This document shows positions 1 to 12,200 of a DNA stretch of 64,000 nt, one piece after another. The position numbers and the translations under genes were made by a program. Position 1 is the stretch's first letter, and every line of letters begins with the position of its first letter. The notes beneath the pieces are model-generated. The model had not been told where the DNA came from and searched no databases. It saw nothing but the letters and a program-made list of their open reading frames with translations. The DNA comes from Terebella lapidaria (lineage: Eukaryota > Annelida > Polychaeta > Terebellida > Terebellidae): assembly GCA_949152475.1 (NCBI GenBank), contig CASCJZ010000520.1, forward strand, positions 1 through 64,000, read 5' to 3'.

Positions 1-2880
1 CCATCGTACGATGGACCTGTGATGCTCCACCATACAATGGACATCTGACGCTCCACCGTACGATGGACATGCTATGCTCCACCGTACGATAGACATGTGA
101 CGCTCCACCGTACGATGGGCATGGGATGCTTCATCGTACGATGGACATGTGACGCTCCACTGTACGATGGACATGTGACGCTCCACCATATGATGGACAT
201 GCAAGGCTCCACTGTACAATGGACATGTGACGCTCCACCGTACGATGGACATGCGATGCTCCACTGTACGATGGAAATGTGACGCTCCACCGAACGATGG
301 ACATGCAACGCTCCATCGTACGATGATCTAGCGACGCTCCACCGTAAGATGGCCATGCGACGCTCCATGTACGATGGACATGTGACGCTCCACCGTACGA
401 TGGACATGCGACGCTCCACTGTATGATGGACATGCGATGCTTTACTGTACAATGGACATGTGACGCTCCACCGTATGATGGACATGTGACGCTCCATCGT
501 ACGATGGACTAGCGAAGCTCCACCGTCAGGTGGACATGCGACGCTCCACAGTACGATGGACATGGGACGCTCCATTGTACGATGGACTTGTGACACTCCA
601 CCGTACGATCGACATGCAATGCTTCACAGTACCATGGACATGTGATGCTCCACCTTACTATGTACATCTAATGCTCCACCATACGATGGACATGCGATGC
701 TCCACCGTAGGATGGACATGTGATGCTCCACTGTACGATGGACATGTGACACTCCACCATATGAAGGACATGCAAGGCTCCACTGTACAATGGACATGTG
801 ACGCTCCACCGTACGATGGACATGTGATGCTCCATCGTACGATGGACTAGCGATGCTCCACCGTAAGATGGACATGCGACGCTCCACAGTACGATGGACA
901 TGTGATGCTCCACCATACGATCGACATGCGACGCTCCATCGTACGATGGACATGTGATGCTCCACCATACGATGGACATCTGACGCTCCACCATACGATG
1001 GACATGCGATGATCCACTGTACGATGGACATGTGACGCTCCATCGTACGATGGACTAGCGACGCTCCACCGTAAGATGGACGTGCGACGCTCCACGTACA
1101 ATGGACATGTGATGCTCCACTGTACGATGGACATGTGACGCTCCACCGTACGATGGACATGGGATGCTCCATCGTACGATGGATATGTGACGCTCCACCG
1201 TACGATCGACATGCGATGCTCCACCGTATGATGGACATGTGATGCTCCATCGTACGATGGACATCTGACGCTCCACTGTACGATGGACATGCTATGCTCC
1301 ACCGTACGATAGACATGTGACGCTCCACCGTACGATGGGCATGGGATGCTCCATCGTACGATGGACATGTGACGCTCCACCGTACGATCGACATGCGATA
1401 CTCCACCGTATGATGGACATGTGATGCTCCACCGTACGATGGACATGTGACGCTCCACCGTACGATGGACATGCGACGCTCCACTGTATGATGGACATGC
1501 GATGCTTTACTGTACAATGGACACGTGACGCTCCACCGTATGATGGACATGCGACGCTCCATCGTACGATGGACTAGCGAAGCTCCACCGTAAGATGGAC
1601 ATGTGATGCTCCACAATACAATGGACATGAGATGCTCCATCATACGATGGACATGTGGCACTCCACCGTACGATGGACATCTGACGCTCCTCCGTACGAT
1701 GGACATGCGACGCTCCACCGAAAGGTGGACATGCGACGCTCCACCGTACGATGGACATGTGACGCTCCACCGTACGATGGACATCTGACGCTCCTCCTTA
1801 CGATGGACATGCGACGCTCAAATGTACGATGGACATGTGACGCTCCATCGTACGATGGACGTGCGACGCTCCATCGTATGAAGGCCTAGTGACGCTCCAT
1901 CGTAAGATGGACATGCGACGCTCCACCGTACGATGGACATGTGATTCTCCACTGTATGATGGACATGTGACGCTCCACCGTACGATGGACATGGGACGCT
2001 CCAATGTACGATGGACATGCGACGCTCCACTGTACGATGGACATGCGATGCTCCACTGTACGATGGACATGGGACGCTCCACCATATTATGGACATGCGA
2101 GGCTCCACCGTACGATGGACATGGGATGCTCCATCGTACGATGGACATGTGACGCTCCGCCGTACGATCGACATGCGATGCTCCATCGTACGATGGACAT
2201 GTGATGCTCCACTGTACGATGGACATCTGACGCTCCTCCGTACGATGGACATCTGATGCTCCAACGTACGATGGACATGCTATGCTCCACCGTACATTGG
2301 ACATGTGACGCTCCACCGTACGATGGACATGGGACAATCCACCGTATAATGGCCATGTGACGCTCCACCGTACGATGGACATGTGACGCTCCACCGAATG
2401 ATGGACATGCGAGGCTCCACAGTAAGATGGACATGTGACGCTCCACCATACGATGGACATGCGACGCTCCATCGTACGATGGACATGGGATGCTCCACCG
2501 TATGATGGACATGTGACGCTCCACCGTACGATGGACATGCGTTGCTCCACTGTACGATGGACATGTGATGCTCCACCGTACGATGGACATCTGACGCTCC
2601 ACCGTACGATCGACATGCGATGCTGCACCGTATGATGGACATCTGACGCTCCACCATACGATGGACATGCGACGCTCTACCATACAATGGACATGTGACG
2701 CTCCACCGTACGATAAAAATGGGACGCTCCACCGTACGATGGACATGTGATGCTCCACCATATGATGGACATGCGAGGCTCCACTGTACGATGGACATGT
2801 GACACTTCACCGTACGATGGACATGGGATGCTCTATCGTACGATGGACATGTGACGCTCCACCGTACGATCGACATGCGA
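1..2880. repeat. Family A: 26-bp minisatellite array, about 111 degenerate copies
   Basis: The block is a continuous head-to-tail array with a 26-bp period. The typical unit reads gctccaccgtacgatgga followed by catgtgac (15 of 26 bases are G/C). Units differ from one another at several positions: accg/atcg/actg/acca before the central tacgatgg, and catgtgac/catgcgac/catgggat/catctgac at the end. The register is kept almost perfectly. A recurrent ctagcga variant occurs at 328, 509, 847, 1055, 1574 and 1886; the spacings are 181, 338, 208, 519 and 312, which are multiples of 26 apart from two units that each lack one base (near 368 and 1095). The left end is cut by the window, so the true length is unknown. 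There is no unique sequence inside. The family is not recognised. The high divergence between units suggests an older or less homogenised array than B or C. Confidence 0.97.
1280..1385. repeat. Local segmental duplication inside family A
   Basis: The variant pattern from about 60 to 165 recurs here, displaced by 1220 bp (47 units minus the two 1-bp-short units). Both copies carry the same rare changes in order: a gctatgctcc unit end, then acgatagacatg, then acgatgggcatggg. A second such pair shares gcaaggctccactgtacaat at 201 and 772 (571 bp = 22 units minus 1). These shared variant strings show that blocks of several units, not only single units, have been copied within the array. Confidence 0.8.
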
Positions 2881-2890
2881 CTGGGCAGTG
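2869..2890. other. Junction of family A and family B
   Basis: Family A continues unbroken to catgcgac at 2873-2880, and the sequence then reads ctgggcagtgag, which is the interior of the family B monomer (normally gatgtgactgggcagtgag). Both families have an atg-Y-gac string at this point (A: catgtgac or catgcgac; B: gatgtgac), so the switch lies within about 7 bp of microhomology. The B monomer is entered in its middle, with 80 bp remaining before the next full monomer at 2961. No target-site duplication or filler is visible. Confidence 0.85.
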
Positions 2891-5800
2891 AGATATAGCT
2901 GACCTCGGGGACGAGGTCTCTCCGAAGGGGGAAAGCACTTGAGCGTTATGACGTGGTGGCTACATTAGTAGTGACATCACAATTACAGAGCGAACATGCA
3001 TACAGGTTAATAAGACATTCGGTGACACTTCAGTAATGGGGTATACCTCTTAAATCGTGGGATCGCCGAACATTATATTAATGCCTGACCTTTCGAGCCA
3101 CTGTGGGTTTCTCGGCGTCGCTCCCGGGTCGGCACCTCACTGTGATTCACATCGCAGCCAAGAATGTGTACATATCGGGTACGTAGCGGCGGCCCTAGAC
3201 CTTCAGTTTTGTGATGTGACTGGGCAGTGAGATATAGCTGACCTCGGGTACGAGGTCTCTCCGAAAGGGGAAAGCACTGGAGCGTTATGACGTGGTGGCT
3301 ACTTTAGTAGTGACACCACAATTATAGAGCGAACGTGCGGACAGGTTAACAAGACATTCGGTGACACTTCAGTAATGGGGTATGCCTCTTAAATCGTGGG
3401 GTCGCCGAACCTTACATTGGCCCCTCACCTTTCGAACCACTGTGGGTTTCTCGACGTCACTCCCGGGTCGGCACCTCACTGTGATTCACATCGCAGCCAA
3501 GAATGTGTACATATCGGGTACGATGCGGCGGCCTTAGACCTTCAGTGTTGTGATGTGACTTGGCAGTGAGATATAGCTTACCTCGGGGACGAGGTCTCTC
3601 CGAAAAGGGAAAGCACTGGAGCATTATGACGTGGTGGCTACATTAGTAGTGACACCACAATTATAAAGCGAGCGTGCGGACAGGTTAATAAGACATTCGG
3701 TGACACTTCAGTAATGGGGAATACCTCTTAAATCGTGGGGGGCGCCGAACCTTACATAGGCGCCTGACCTTTCGAACCACTGTGGGTTTCTCGGCGTCGT
3801 TCCCGGGTCGGCCCCTCACTGTGATTCACATCGCAGCCAAGAATGTGTACATATCGGGTACGTTGCGGCGGCCCTAGACCTTCAGTTTTGTGATGTGACT
3901 GGGCAGTGAGATATAGCTGACCTCGGGTACGAGGTCTCTCCAAAAGGGGAAAGCGCTGGAGCGTTATGACGTGGTGGCTATATAGTAGTGACACCACAAT
4001 TATAGAGCAAACGTGCGGACACGTTAATAAGACATTTGGTGACACTTCGGTAATGGGGTATACCTCTTAAATTGTGGGGTCGCCGAGCCTTACATTGGCG
4101 CCTGACCTTTCGAACCACTGTGGGTTTCTCGGCGTCGCTCCCGGGTCGGCCCGTCACTGTGATTCACATCGCAGCCAAGAATGTGTACATATCGGGTACG
4201 TTGCGGCGGCCCTAGGCCTTCAATGTTGTGATGTGACTGGGCAGTGAGATAAAGCTGACCTCGCCGACGAGGTCTCTCTGAAAAGGGAAAGCACTGGAGC
4301 GTTGTGACGTGGTGGCTACATTAGTAGTGACACCACAATTATAGAGCGAGCGTGCGGACAGGTTAATAAGACATTCGGTGACACTTCAGTAATGGGGTAT
4401 ACCTCTTAAATCGTATGGGCGCCGAACCTTACATTGGAGCCTGACCTTTCGAACCACTGTTAGTTTCTAGGCATCGCTCCCGGGTCGGCCCCTCACTGTG
4501 ATTCACATCGCAGCCAAGAATGTGTACATATCGGCTACGTTGCCGCGGCCCTAGACCTTCAGTGTTGTGATGTGACTGGGCAGTGAGATATAGCTGACCT
4601 CGGTGACGAGGTCTCTCCGAAAAGGGAAAGCACTGGAGCGTTATGACGTGGTGGCTACATTAGTAGTGACACCACAATTATAGACCGAACGTGCGGACAG
4701 GTTAATAAGGTCAGCCCCTCACTGTGATTCACATCGCAGCCAAGAATGTGTACATATCGGGTACGTTGCCACGGCCCTAGACCTTCAGTGTTGTGATGTG
4801 ACTGGGCAGTGAGATATAGCTGACCTCGGGGACGAGGTCTTTCCGAAAAGGGAAAGCACTTGAGCGTTATGACGTGGTGGTTACATTAGTAGTGACACCA
4901 CAATTATAAAGCGAACGTGCGGACAGGTTAATAAGAGATTCGGTGGCACTTCAGTAATGGGGTATACTTCTTAATTCGTGGGGGCGCCAAACCTTACATT
5001 GGCGCCTGACCTTTCGAACCACTGTGGGTTTCTCGGCGTCGCTCCCGGGTCAGCCCCTCACTGTGATTCACATCGCAGCCAAGAATGTGTACATATCGGG
5101 TACGTTGCGGCAGCCCTAGACCTTCAGTGTTGTGATGTGACTGGGCAGTGAGATATAGCTGACCTCGGGGACGAGGTCTCTTTGAAAAGGGAAAGCACTG
5201 GAGCGTTATGACGTGGTGGCTACATTAGTAGTGACACCACAATTATAGAGCGAGAGTGCAGAGAGGTTAATAAGACATTCGGTGACACATCAGTAATGGG
5301 GTATACCTCTTAAATCGTGGAGGCGCCGAACCTTACATTGGCCTATGTCCTTTCGAATCACTGAGGGTTTCTCGGCATCGCTCCCGGGTCGGCACCTCAC
5401 TGTGATTCACAGCGCAGCCAAAAATGTGTACATATCGGGTACGTTGCCGCGGGTGTTGTGATGTGACTGGACAGTGAGATATAGCTGACCTCGGGGACGA
5501 GATCTCTCCGAAAAGGGAAAGCACTGGAGCGTTATGACGTGGTGGCTACATTAGTAGTGACACCACAATTATAGAGCGAGCGTGCGGAGAGGTTAATAAG
5601 ACATTCGGTGACACTTCAGTAATGGGGTATACTTCTTAAATCGTGAGGGCGCCGAACCTTACATTGGCACCTGACCTTTCGAACCACTGTGGGTTTCTCG
5701 GCGTCGCTCCCGGGTCGGCCCCTCACTGTGATTCACATCGCAGCCAAGAATGTGTACATATCGTGTACGTTGCGGCGGCCTTAGACATTCACTGTTGTGA

Positions 5801-6102
5801 TGTGACTGGGCAGTGGGATACAGCTGACCTCGAAGACGAGGTCTCTCCGAAAGGGGAAAGCACTGGAGCGTTATGACGTGGTGGCTACATAAGTAGTGAC
5901 ACCACAATTATAGAGCGAACGTGCGGACAGGTTAATAAGGTCGGCCCCTCACTGTGATTCACATCGCAGCCAAGAATGTGTACATATCGGGTACGTTGCC
6001 GCGGCCCTAGACCTTCAGTGCTGTGATGTGACTGGGCAGTGAGATATAGCTGACCTCGGGGACGAGGTCTTTCCGAAAAGGGAAAGCACTGGAGCGTTAT
6101 GA
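2881..6102. repeat. Family B satellite, left block (mostly 339-bp L monomers)
   Basis: Taking tacattagtag as monomer start, the block contains an 80-bp partial unit (2881-2960), five L monomers (2961-4655), one S monomer (4656-4881), three L monomers (4882-5885; the one at 5221-5546 lacks 13 bp) and a truncated S monomer (5886-6102, 217 of 226 bp). L is 339 bp and about 53% G+C. Monomers differ by scattered substitutions. Only two of about ten monomers are S, unlike the right block where S and L alternate, so this edge lacks the higher-order organisation. No coding sequence is credible: the short frames here recur with the monomer. Confidence 0.95.
5446..5458. other. 13-bp deletion in a B monomer
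   Basis: The monomer 5221-5546 is 326 bp instead of 339. The usual gccgcggccctagaccttca followed by gtgttgtg is shortened to gccgcgg joined directly to gtgttgtg, removing 13 bp. This accounts exactly for the length deficit. I saw no other copy with this deletion, so it appears private to this monomer and was not spread by amplification. Confidence 0.85.
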
Positions 6103-6112
6103 GGTCCTAGAC
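6091..6112. other. Left junction of B block and C array
   Basis: The B monomer beginning at 5886 reads normally to ggagcgttatga (ends 6102). The normal continuation cgtggtggc, the last 9 bp of the monomer, is missing. In its place are four bases, ggtc (6103-6106), and family C then begins at ctagactaac (6107). The ggtc may be filler, or a remnant of the lost B bases with further small losses. B (gttatga) and C (actatgtac) share tatg near the break. No target-site duplication is seen when this is compared with the right junction. Confidence 0.88.
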
Positions 6113-9100
6113 TAACTGTTAGCCGAAAATACTCGCTGAATAAATTAACTTAAAATTTACGATATGCCCCATTATAAAATACGATGAGCGCCTATGCTAT
6201 AACATGGGGTCAAAAAATTAACTCTCAGAAACGGCCCCATATTATGTCACAATGTACTATGTACCTAGACTAACTGTTAGCCGAAAATACTCGCTGAATA
6301 AATTAACTTAAAATTTACGATATGCCCCATTATAAAATACGATGAGCGCCTATGCTATAACATGGGGTCAAAAAATTAACTCTCAGAAACGGCCCCATAT
6401 TATGTCACAATGTACTATGTACCTAGACTAACTGTTAGCCGAAAATACTCGCTGAATAAATTAACTTAAAATTTACGATATGCCCCATTATAAAATACGA
6501 TGAGCGCCTATGCTATAACATGGGGTCAAAAAATTAACTCTCAGAAACGGCCCCATATTATGTCACAATGTACTATGTACCTAGACTAACTGTTAGCCGA
6601 AAACACTCGCTGAATAAATTAACTTAAAATTTACGATATGCCCCATTATAAAATACGATGAGCGCCTATGCTATAACATGGGGTCAAAAAATTAACTCTC
6701 AGAAACGGCCCCATATTATGTCACAATGTACTATGTACCTAGACTAACTGTTAGCCGAAAATACTCGCTGAATAAATTAACTTAAAATTTACGATATGCC
6801 CCATTATAAAATACGATGAGCGCCTATGCTATAACATGGGGTCAAAAAATTAACTCTCAGAAACGGCCCCATATTATGTCACAATGTACTATGTACCTAG
6901 ACTAACTGTTAGCCGAAAATACTCGCTGAATAAATTAACTTAAAATTTACGATATGCCCCATTATAAAATACGATGAGCGCCTATGCTATAACATGGGGT
7001 CAAAAAATTAACTCTCAGAAACGGCCCCATATTATGTCACAATGTACTATGTACCTAGACTAACTGTTAGCCGAAAATACTCGCTGAATAAATTAACTTA
7101 AAATTTACGATATGCCCCATTATAAAATACGATGAGCGCCTATGCTATAACATGGGGTCAAAAAATTAACTCTCAGAAACGGCCCCATATTATGTCACAA
7201 TGTACTATGTACCTAGACTAACTGTTAGCCGAAAATACTCGCTGAATAAATTAACTTAAAATTTACGATATGCCCCATTATAAAATACGATGAGCGCCTA
7301 TGCTATAACATGGGGTCAAAAAATTAACTCTCAGAAACGGCCCCATATTATGTCACAATGTACTATGTACCTAGACTAACTGTTAGCCGAAAATACTCGC
7401 TGAATAAATTAACTTAAAATTTACGATATGCCCCATTATAAAATACGATGAGCGCCTATGCTATAACATGGGGTCAAAAAATTAACTCTCAGAAACGGCC
7501 CCATATTATGTCACAATGTACTATGTACCTAGACTAACTGTTAGCCGAAAATACTCGCTGAATAAATTAACTTAAAATTTACGATATGCCCCATTATAAA
7601 ATACGAGGAGCGCCTATGCTATAACATGGGGTCAAAAAATTAACTCTCAGAAACGGCCCCATATTATGTCACAATGTACTATGTACCTAGACTAACTGTT
7701 AGCCGAAAATACTCGCTGAATAAATTAACTTAAAATTTACGATATGCCCCATTATAAAATACGATGAGCGCCTATGCTATAACATGGGGTCAAAAAATTA
7801 ACTCTCAGAAACGGCCCCATATTATGTCACAATGTACTATGTACCTAGACTAACTGTTAGCCGAAAATACTCGCTGAATAAATTAACTTAAAATTTACGA
7901 TATGCCCCATTATAAAATACGATGAGCGCCTATGCTATAACATGGGGTCAAAAAATTAACTCTCAGAAACGGCCCCATATTATGTCACAATGTACTATGT
8001 ACCTAGACTAACTGTTAGCCGAAAATACTCGCTGAATAAATTAACTTAAAATTTACGATATGCCCCATTATAAAATACGAGGAGCGCCTATGCTATAACA
8101 TGGGGTCAAAAAATTAACTCTCAGAAACGGCCCCATATTATGTCACAATGTACTATGTACCTAGACTAACTGTTAGCCGAAAATACTCGCTGAATAAATT
8201 AACTTAAAATTTACGATATGCCCCATTATAAAATACGATGAGCGTCTATGCTATAACATGGGGTCAAAAAATTAACTCTCAGAAACGGCCCCATATTATG
8301 TCACAATGTACTATGTACCTAGACTAACTGTTAGCCGAAAATACTCGCTGAATAAATTAACTTAAAATTTACGATATGCCCCATTATAAAATACGATGAG
8401 CGCCTATGCTATAACATGGGGTCAAAAAATTAACTCTCAGAAACGGCCCCATATTATGTCACAATGTACTATGTACCTAGACTAACTGTTAGCCGAAAAT
8501 ACTCGCTGAATAAATTAACTTAAAATTTACGATATGCCCCATTATAAAATACGATGAGCGCCTATGCTATAACATGGGGTCAAAAAATTAACTCTCACAA
8601 ACGGCCCCATATTATGTCACAATGTACTATGTACCTAGACTAACTGTTAGCCGAAAATACTCGCTGAATAAATTAACTTAAAATTTACGATATGCCCCAT
8701 TATAAAATACGATGAGCGCCTATGCTATAACATGGGGTCAAAAAATTAACTCTCAGAAACGGCCCCATATTATGTCACAATGTACTATGTACCTAGACTA
8801 ACTGTTAGCCGAAAATACTCGCTGAATAAATTAACTTAAAATTTACGATATGCCCCATTATAAAATACGATGAGCGCCTATGCTATAACATGGGGTCAAA
8901 AAATTAACTCAGAAACGGCCCCATATTATGTCACAATGTACTATGTACCTAGACTAACTGTTAGCCGAAAATACTCGCTGAATAAATTAACTTAAAATTT
9001 ACGATATGCCCCATTATAAAATACGATGAGCGCCTATGCTATAACATGGGGTCAAAAAATTAACTCTCAGAAACGGCCCCATATTATGTCACAATGTACT

Positions 9101-9267
9101 ATGTACCTAGACTAACTGTTAGCCGAAAATACTCGCTGAATAAATTAACTTAAAATTTACGATATGCCCCATTATAAAATACGATGAGCGCCTATGCTAT
9201 AACATGGGGTCAAAAAATTAACTCTCAGAAACGGCCCCATATTATGTCACAATGTACTATGTACCTC
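6107..9267. repeat. Family C, left edge zone with variant monomers
   Basis: Twenty monomers, most of them identical to consensus. By eye there are seven departures: substitutions at 6604, 7607, 8081, 8245, 8598 and 9267, and a 2-bp loss near 8910. The changes at 7607 and 8081 are the same T-to-G in the acgatgagcg stretch and lie 474 bp apart, which is 3 monomers, so a three-monomer block was probably copied. Confidence 0.85.
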
Positions 9268-12200
9268 GACTAACTGTTAGCCGAAAATACTCGCTGAATA
9301 AATTAACTTAAAATTTACGATATGCCCCATTATAAAATACGATGAGCGCCTATGCTATAACATGGGGTCAAAAAATTAACTCTCAGAAACGGCCCCATAT
9401 TATGTCACAATGTACTATGTACCTAGACTAACTGTTAGCCGAAAATACTCGCTGAATAAATTAACTTAAAATTTACGATATGCCCCATTATAAAATACGA
9501 TGAGCGCCTATGCTATAACATGGGGTCAAAAAATTAACTCTCAGAAACGGCCCCATATTATGTCACAATGTACTATGTACCTAGACTAACTGTTAGCCGA
9601 AAATACTCGCTGAATAAATTAACTTAAAATTTACGATATGCCCCATTATAAAATACGATGAGCGCCTATGCTATAACATGGGGTCAAAAAATTAACTCTC
9701 AGAAACGGCCCCATATTATGTCACAATGTACTATGTACCTAGACTAACTGTTAGCCGAAAATACTCGCTGAATAAATTAACTTAAAATTTACGATATGCC
9801 CCATTATAAAATACGATGAGCGCCTATGCTATAACATGGGGTCAAAAAATTAACTCTCAGAAACGGCCCCATATTATGTCACAATGTACTATGTACCTAG
9901 ACTAACTGTTAGCCGAAAATACTCGCTGAATAAATTAACTTAAAATTTACGATATGCCCCATTATAAAATACGATGAGCGCCTATGCTATAACATGGGGT
10001 CAAAAAATTAACTCTCAGAAACGGCCCCATATTATGTCACAATGTACTATGTACCTAGACTAACTGTTAGCCGAAAATACTCGCTGAATAAATTAACTTA
10101 AAATTTACGATATGCCCCATTATAAAATACGATGAGCGCCTATGCTATAACATGGGGTCAAAAAATTAACTCTCAGAAACGGCCCCATATTATGTCACAA
10201 TGTACTATGTACCTAGACTAACTGTTAGCCGAAAATACTCGCTGAATAAATTAACTTAAAATTTACGATATGCCCCATTATAAAATACGATGAGCGCCTA
10301 TGCTATAACATGGGGTCAAAAAATTAACTCTCAGAAACGGCCCCATATTATGTCACAATGTACTATGTACCTAGACTAACTGTTAGCCGAAAATACTCGC
10401 TGAATAAATTAACTTAAAATTTACGATATGCCCCATTATAAAATACGATGAGCGCCTATGCTATAACATGGGGTCAAAAAATTAACTCTCAGAAACGGCC
10501 CCATATTATGTCACAATGTACTATGTACCTAGACTAACTGTTAGCCGAAAATACTCGCTGAATAAATTAACTTAAAATTTACGATATGCCCCATTATAAA
10601 ATACGATGAGCGCCTATGCTATAACATGGGGTCAAAAAATTAACTCTCAGAAACGGCCCCATATTATGTCACAATGTACTATGTACCTAGACTAACTGTT
10701 AGCCGAAAATACTCGCTGAATAAATTAACTTAAAATTTACGATATGCCCCATTATAAAATACGATGAGCGCCTATGCTATAACATGGGGTCAAAAAATTA
10801 ACTCTCAGAAACGGCCCCATATTATGTCACAATGTACTATGTACCTAGACTAACTGTTAGCCGAAAATACTCGCTGAATAAATTAACTTAAAATTTACGA
10901 TATGCCCCATTATAAAATACGATGAGCGCCTATGCTATAACATGGGGTCAAAAAATTAACTCTCAGAAACGGCCCCATATTATGTCACAATGTACTATGT
11001 ACCTAGACTAACTGTTAGCCGAAAATACTCGCTGAATAAATTAACTTAAAATTTACGATATGCCCCATTATAAAATACGATGAGCGCCTATGCTATAACA
11101 TGGGGTCAAAAAATTAACTCTCAGAAACGGCCCCATATTATGTCACAATGTACTATGTACCTAGACTAACTGTTAGCCGAAAATACTCGCTGAATAAATT
11201 AACTTAAAATTTACGATATGCCCCATTATAAAATACGATGAGCGCCTATGCTATAACATGGGGTCAAAAAATTAACTCTCAGAAACGGCCCCATATTATG
11301 TCACAATGTACTATGTACCTAGACTAACTGTTAGCCGAAAATACTCGCTGAATAAATTAACTTAAAATTTACGATATGCCCCATTATAAAATACGATGAG
11401 CGCCTATGCTATAACATGGGGTCAAAAAATTAACTCTCAGAAACGGCCCCATATTATGTCACAATGTACTATGTACCTAGACTAACTGTTAGCCGAAAAT
11501 ACTCGCTGAATAAATTAACTTAAAATTTACGATATGCCCCATTATAAAATACGATGAGCGCCTATGCTATAACATGGGGTCAAAAAATTAACTCTCAGAA
11601 ACGGCCCCATATTATGTCACAATGTACTATGTACCTAGACTAACTGTTAGCCGAAAATACTCGCTGAATAAATTAACTTAAAATTTACGATATGCCCCAT
11701 TATAAAATACGATGAGCGCCTATGCTATAACATGGGGTCAAAAAATTAACTCTCAGAAACGGCCCCATATTATGTCACAATGTACTATGTACCTAGACTA
11801 ACTGTTAGCCGAAAATACTCGCTGAATAAATTAACTTAAAATTTACGATATGCCCCATTATAAAATACGATGAGCGCCTATGCTATAACATGGGGTCAAA
11901 AAATTAACTCTCAGAAACGGCCCCATATTATGTCACAATGTACTATGTACCTAGACTAACTGTTAGCCGAAAATACTCGCTGAATAAATTAACTTAAAAT
12001 TTACGATATGCCCCATTATAAAATACGATGAGCGCCTATGCTATAACATGGGGTCAAAAAATTAACTCTCAGAAACGGCCCCATATTATGTCACAATGTA
12101 CTATGTACCTAGACTAACTGTTAGCCGAAAATACTCGCTGAATAAATTAACTTAAAATTTACGATATGCCCCATTATAAAATACGATGAGCGCCTATGCT

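Noticed and set aside
624-1784. 386-codon open frame on the minus strand of family A, and similar frames on both strands between 72 and 2876
   Set aside because: The frames have a strict 26-residue period imposed by the 26-bp unit, overlap each other on both strands, and lack any recognisable domain or neighbouring gene signals. They result from a unit without stops, not from coding selection.
1-2880. A higher-order repeat in family A based on the recurring ctagcga variant
   Set aside because: The spacings are 7, 13, 8, 20 and 12 units, with no common period. The pattern fits scattered block copying and not a higher-order unit.
6143-6240. Imperfect dyad in the C monomer (gccccat-tata ... tata-acatgggg)
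   Set aside because: The arms are short, interrupted and about 27 bp apart; AT-rich repeats often show this. It is not enough to claim a structure or binding site.
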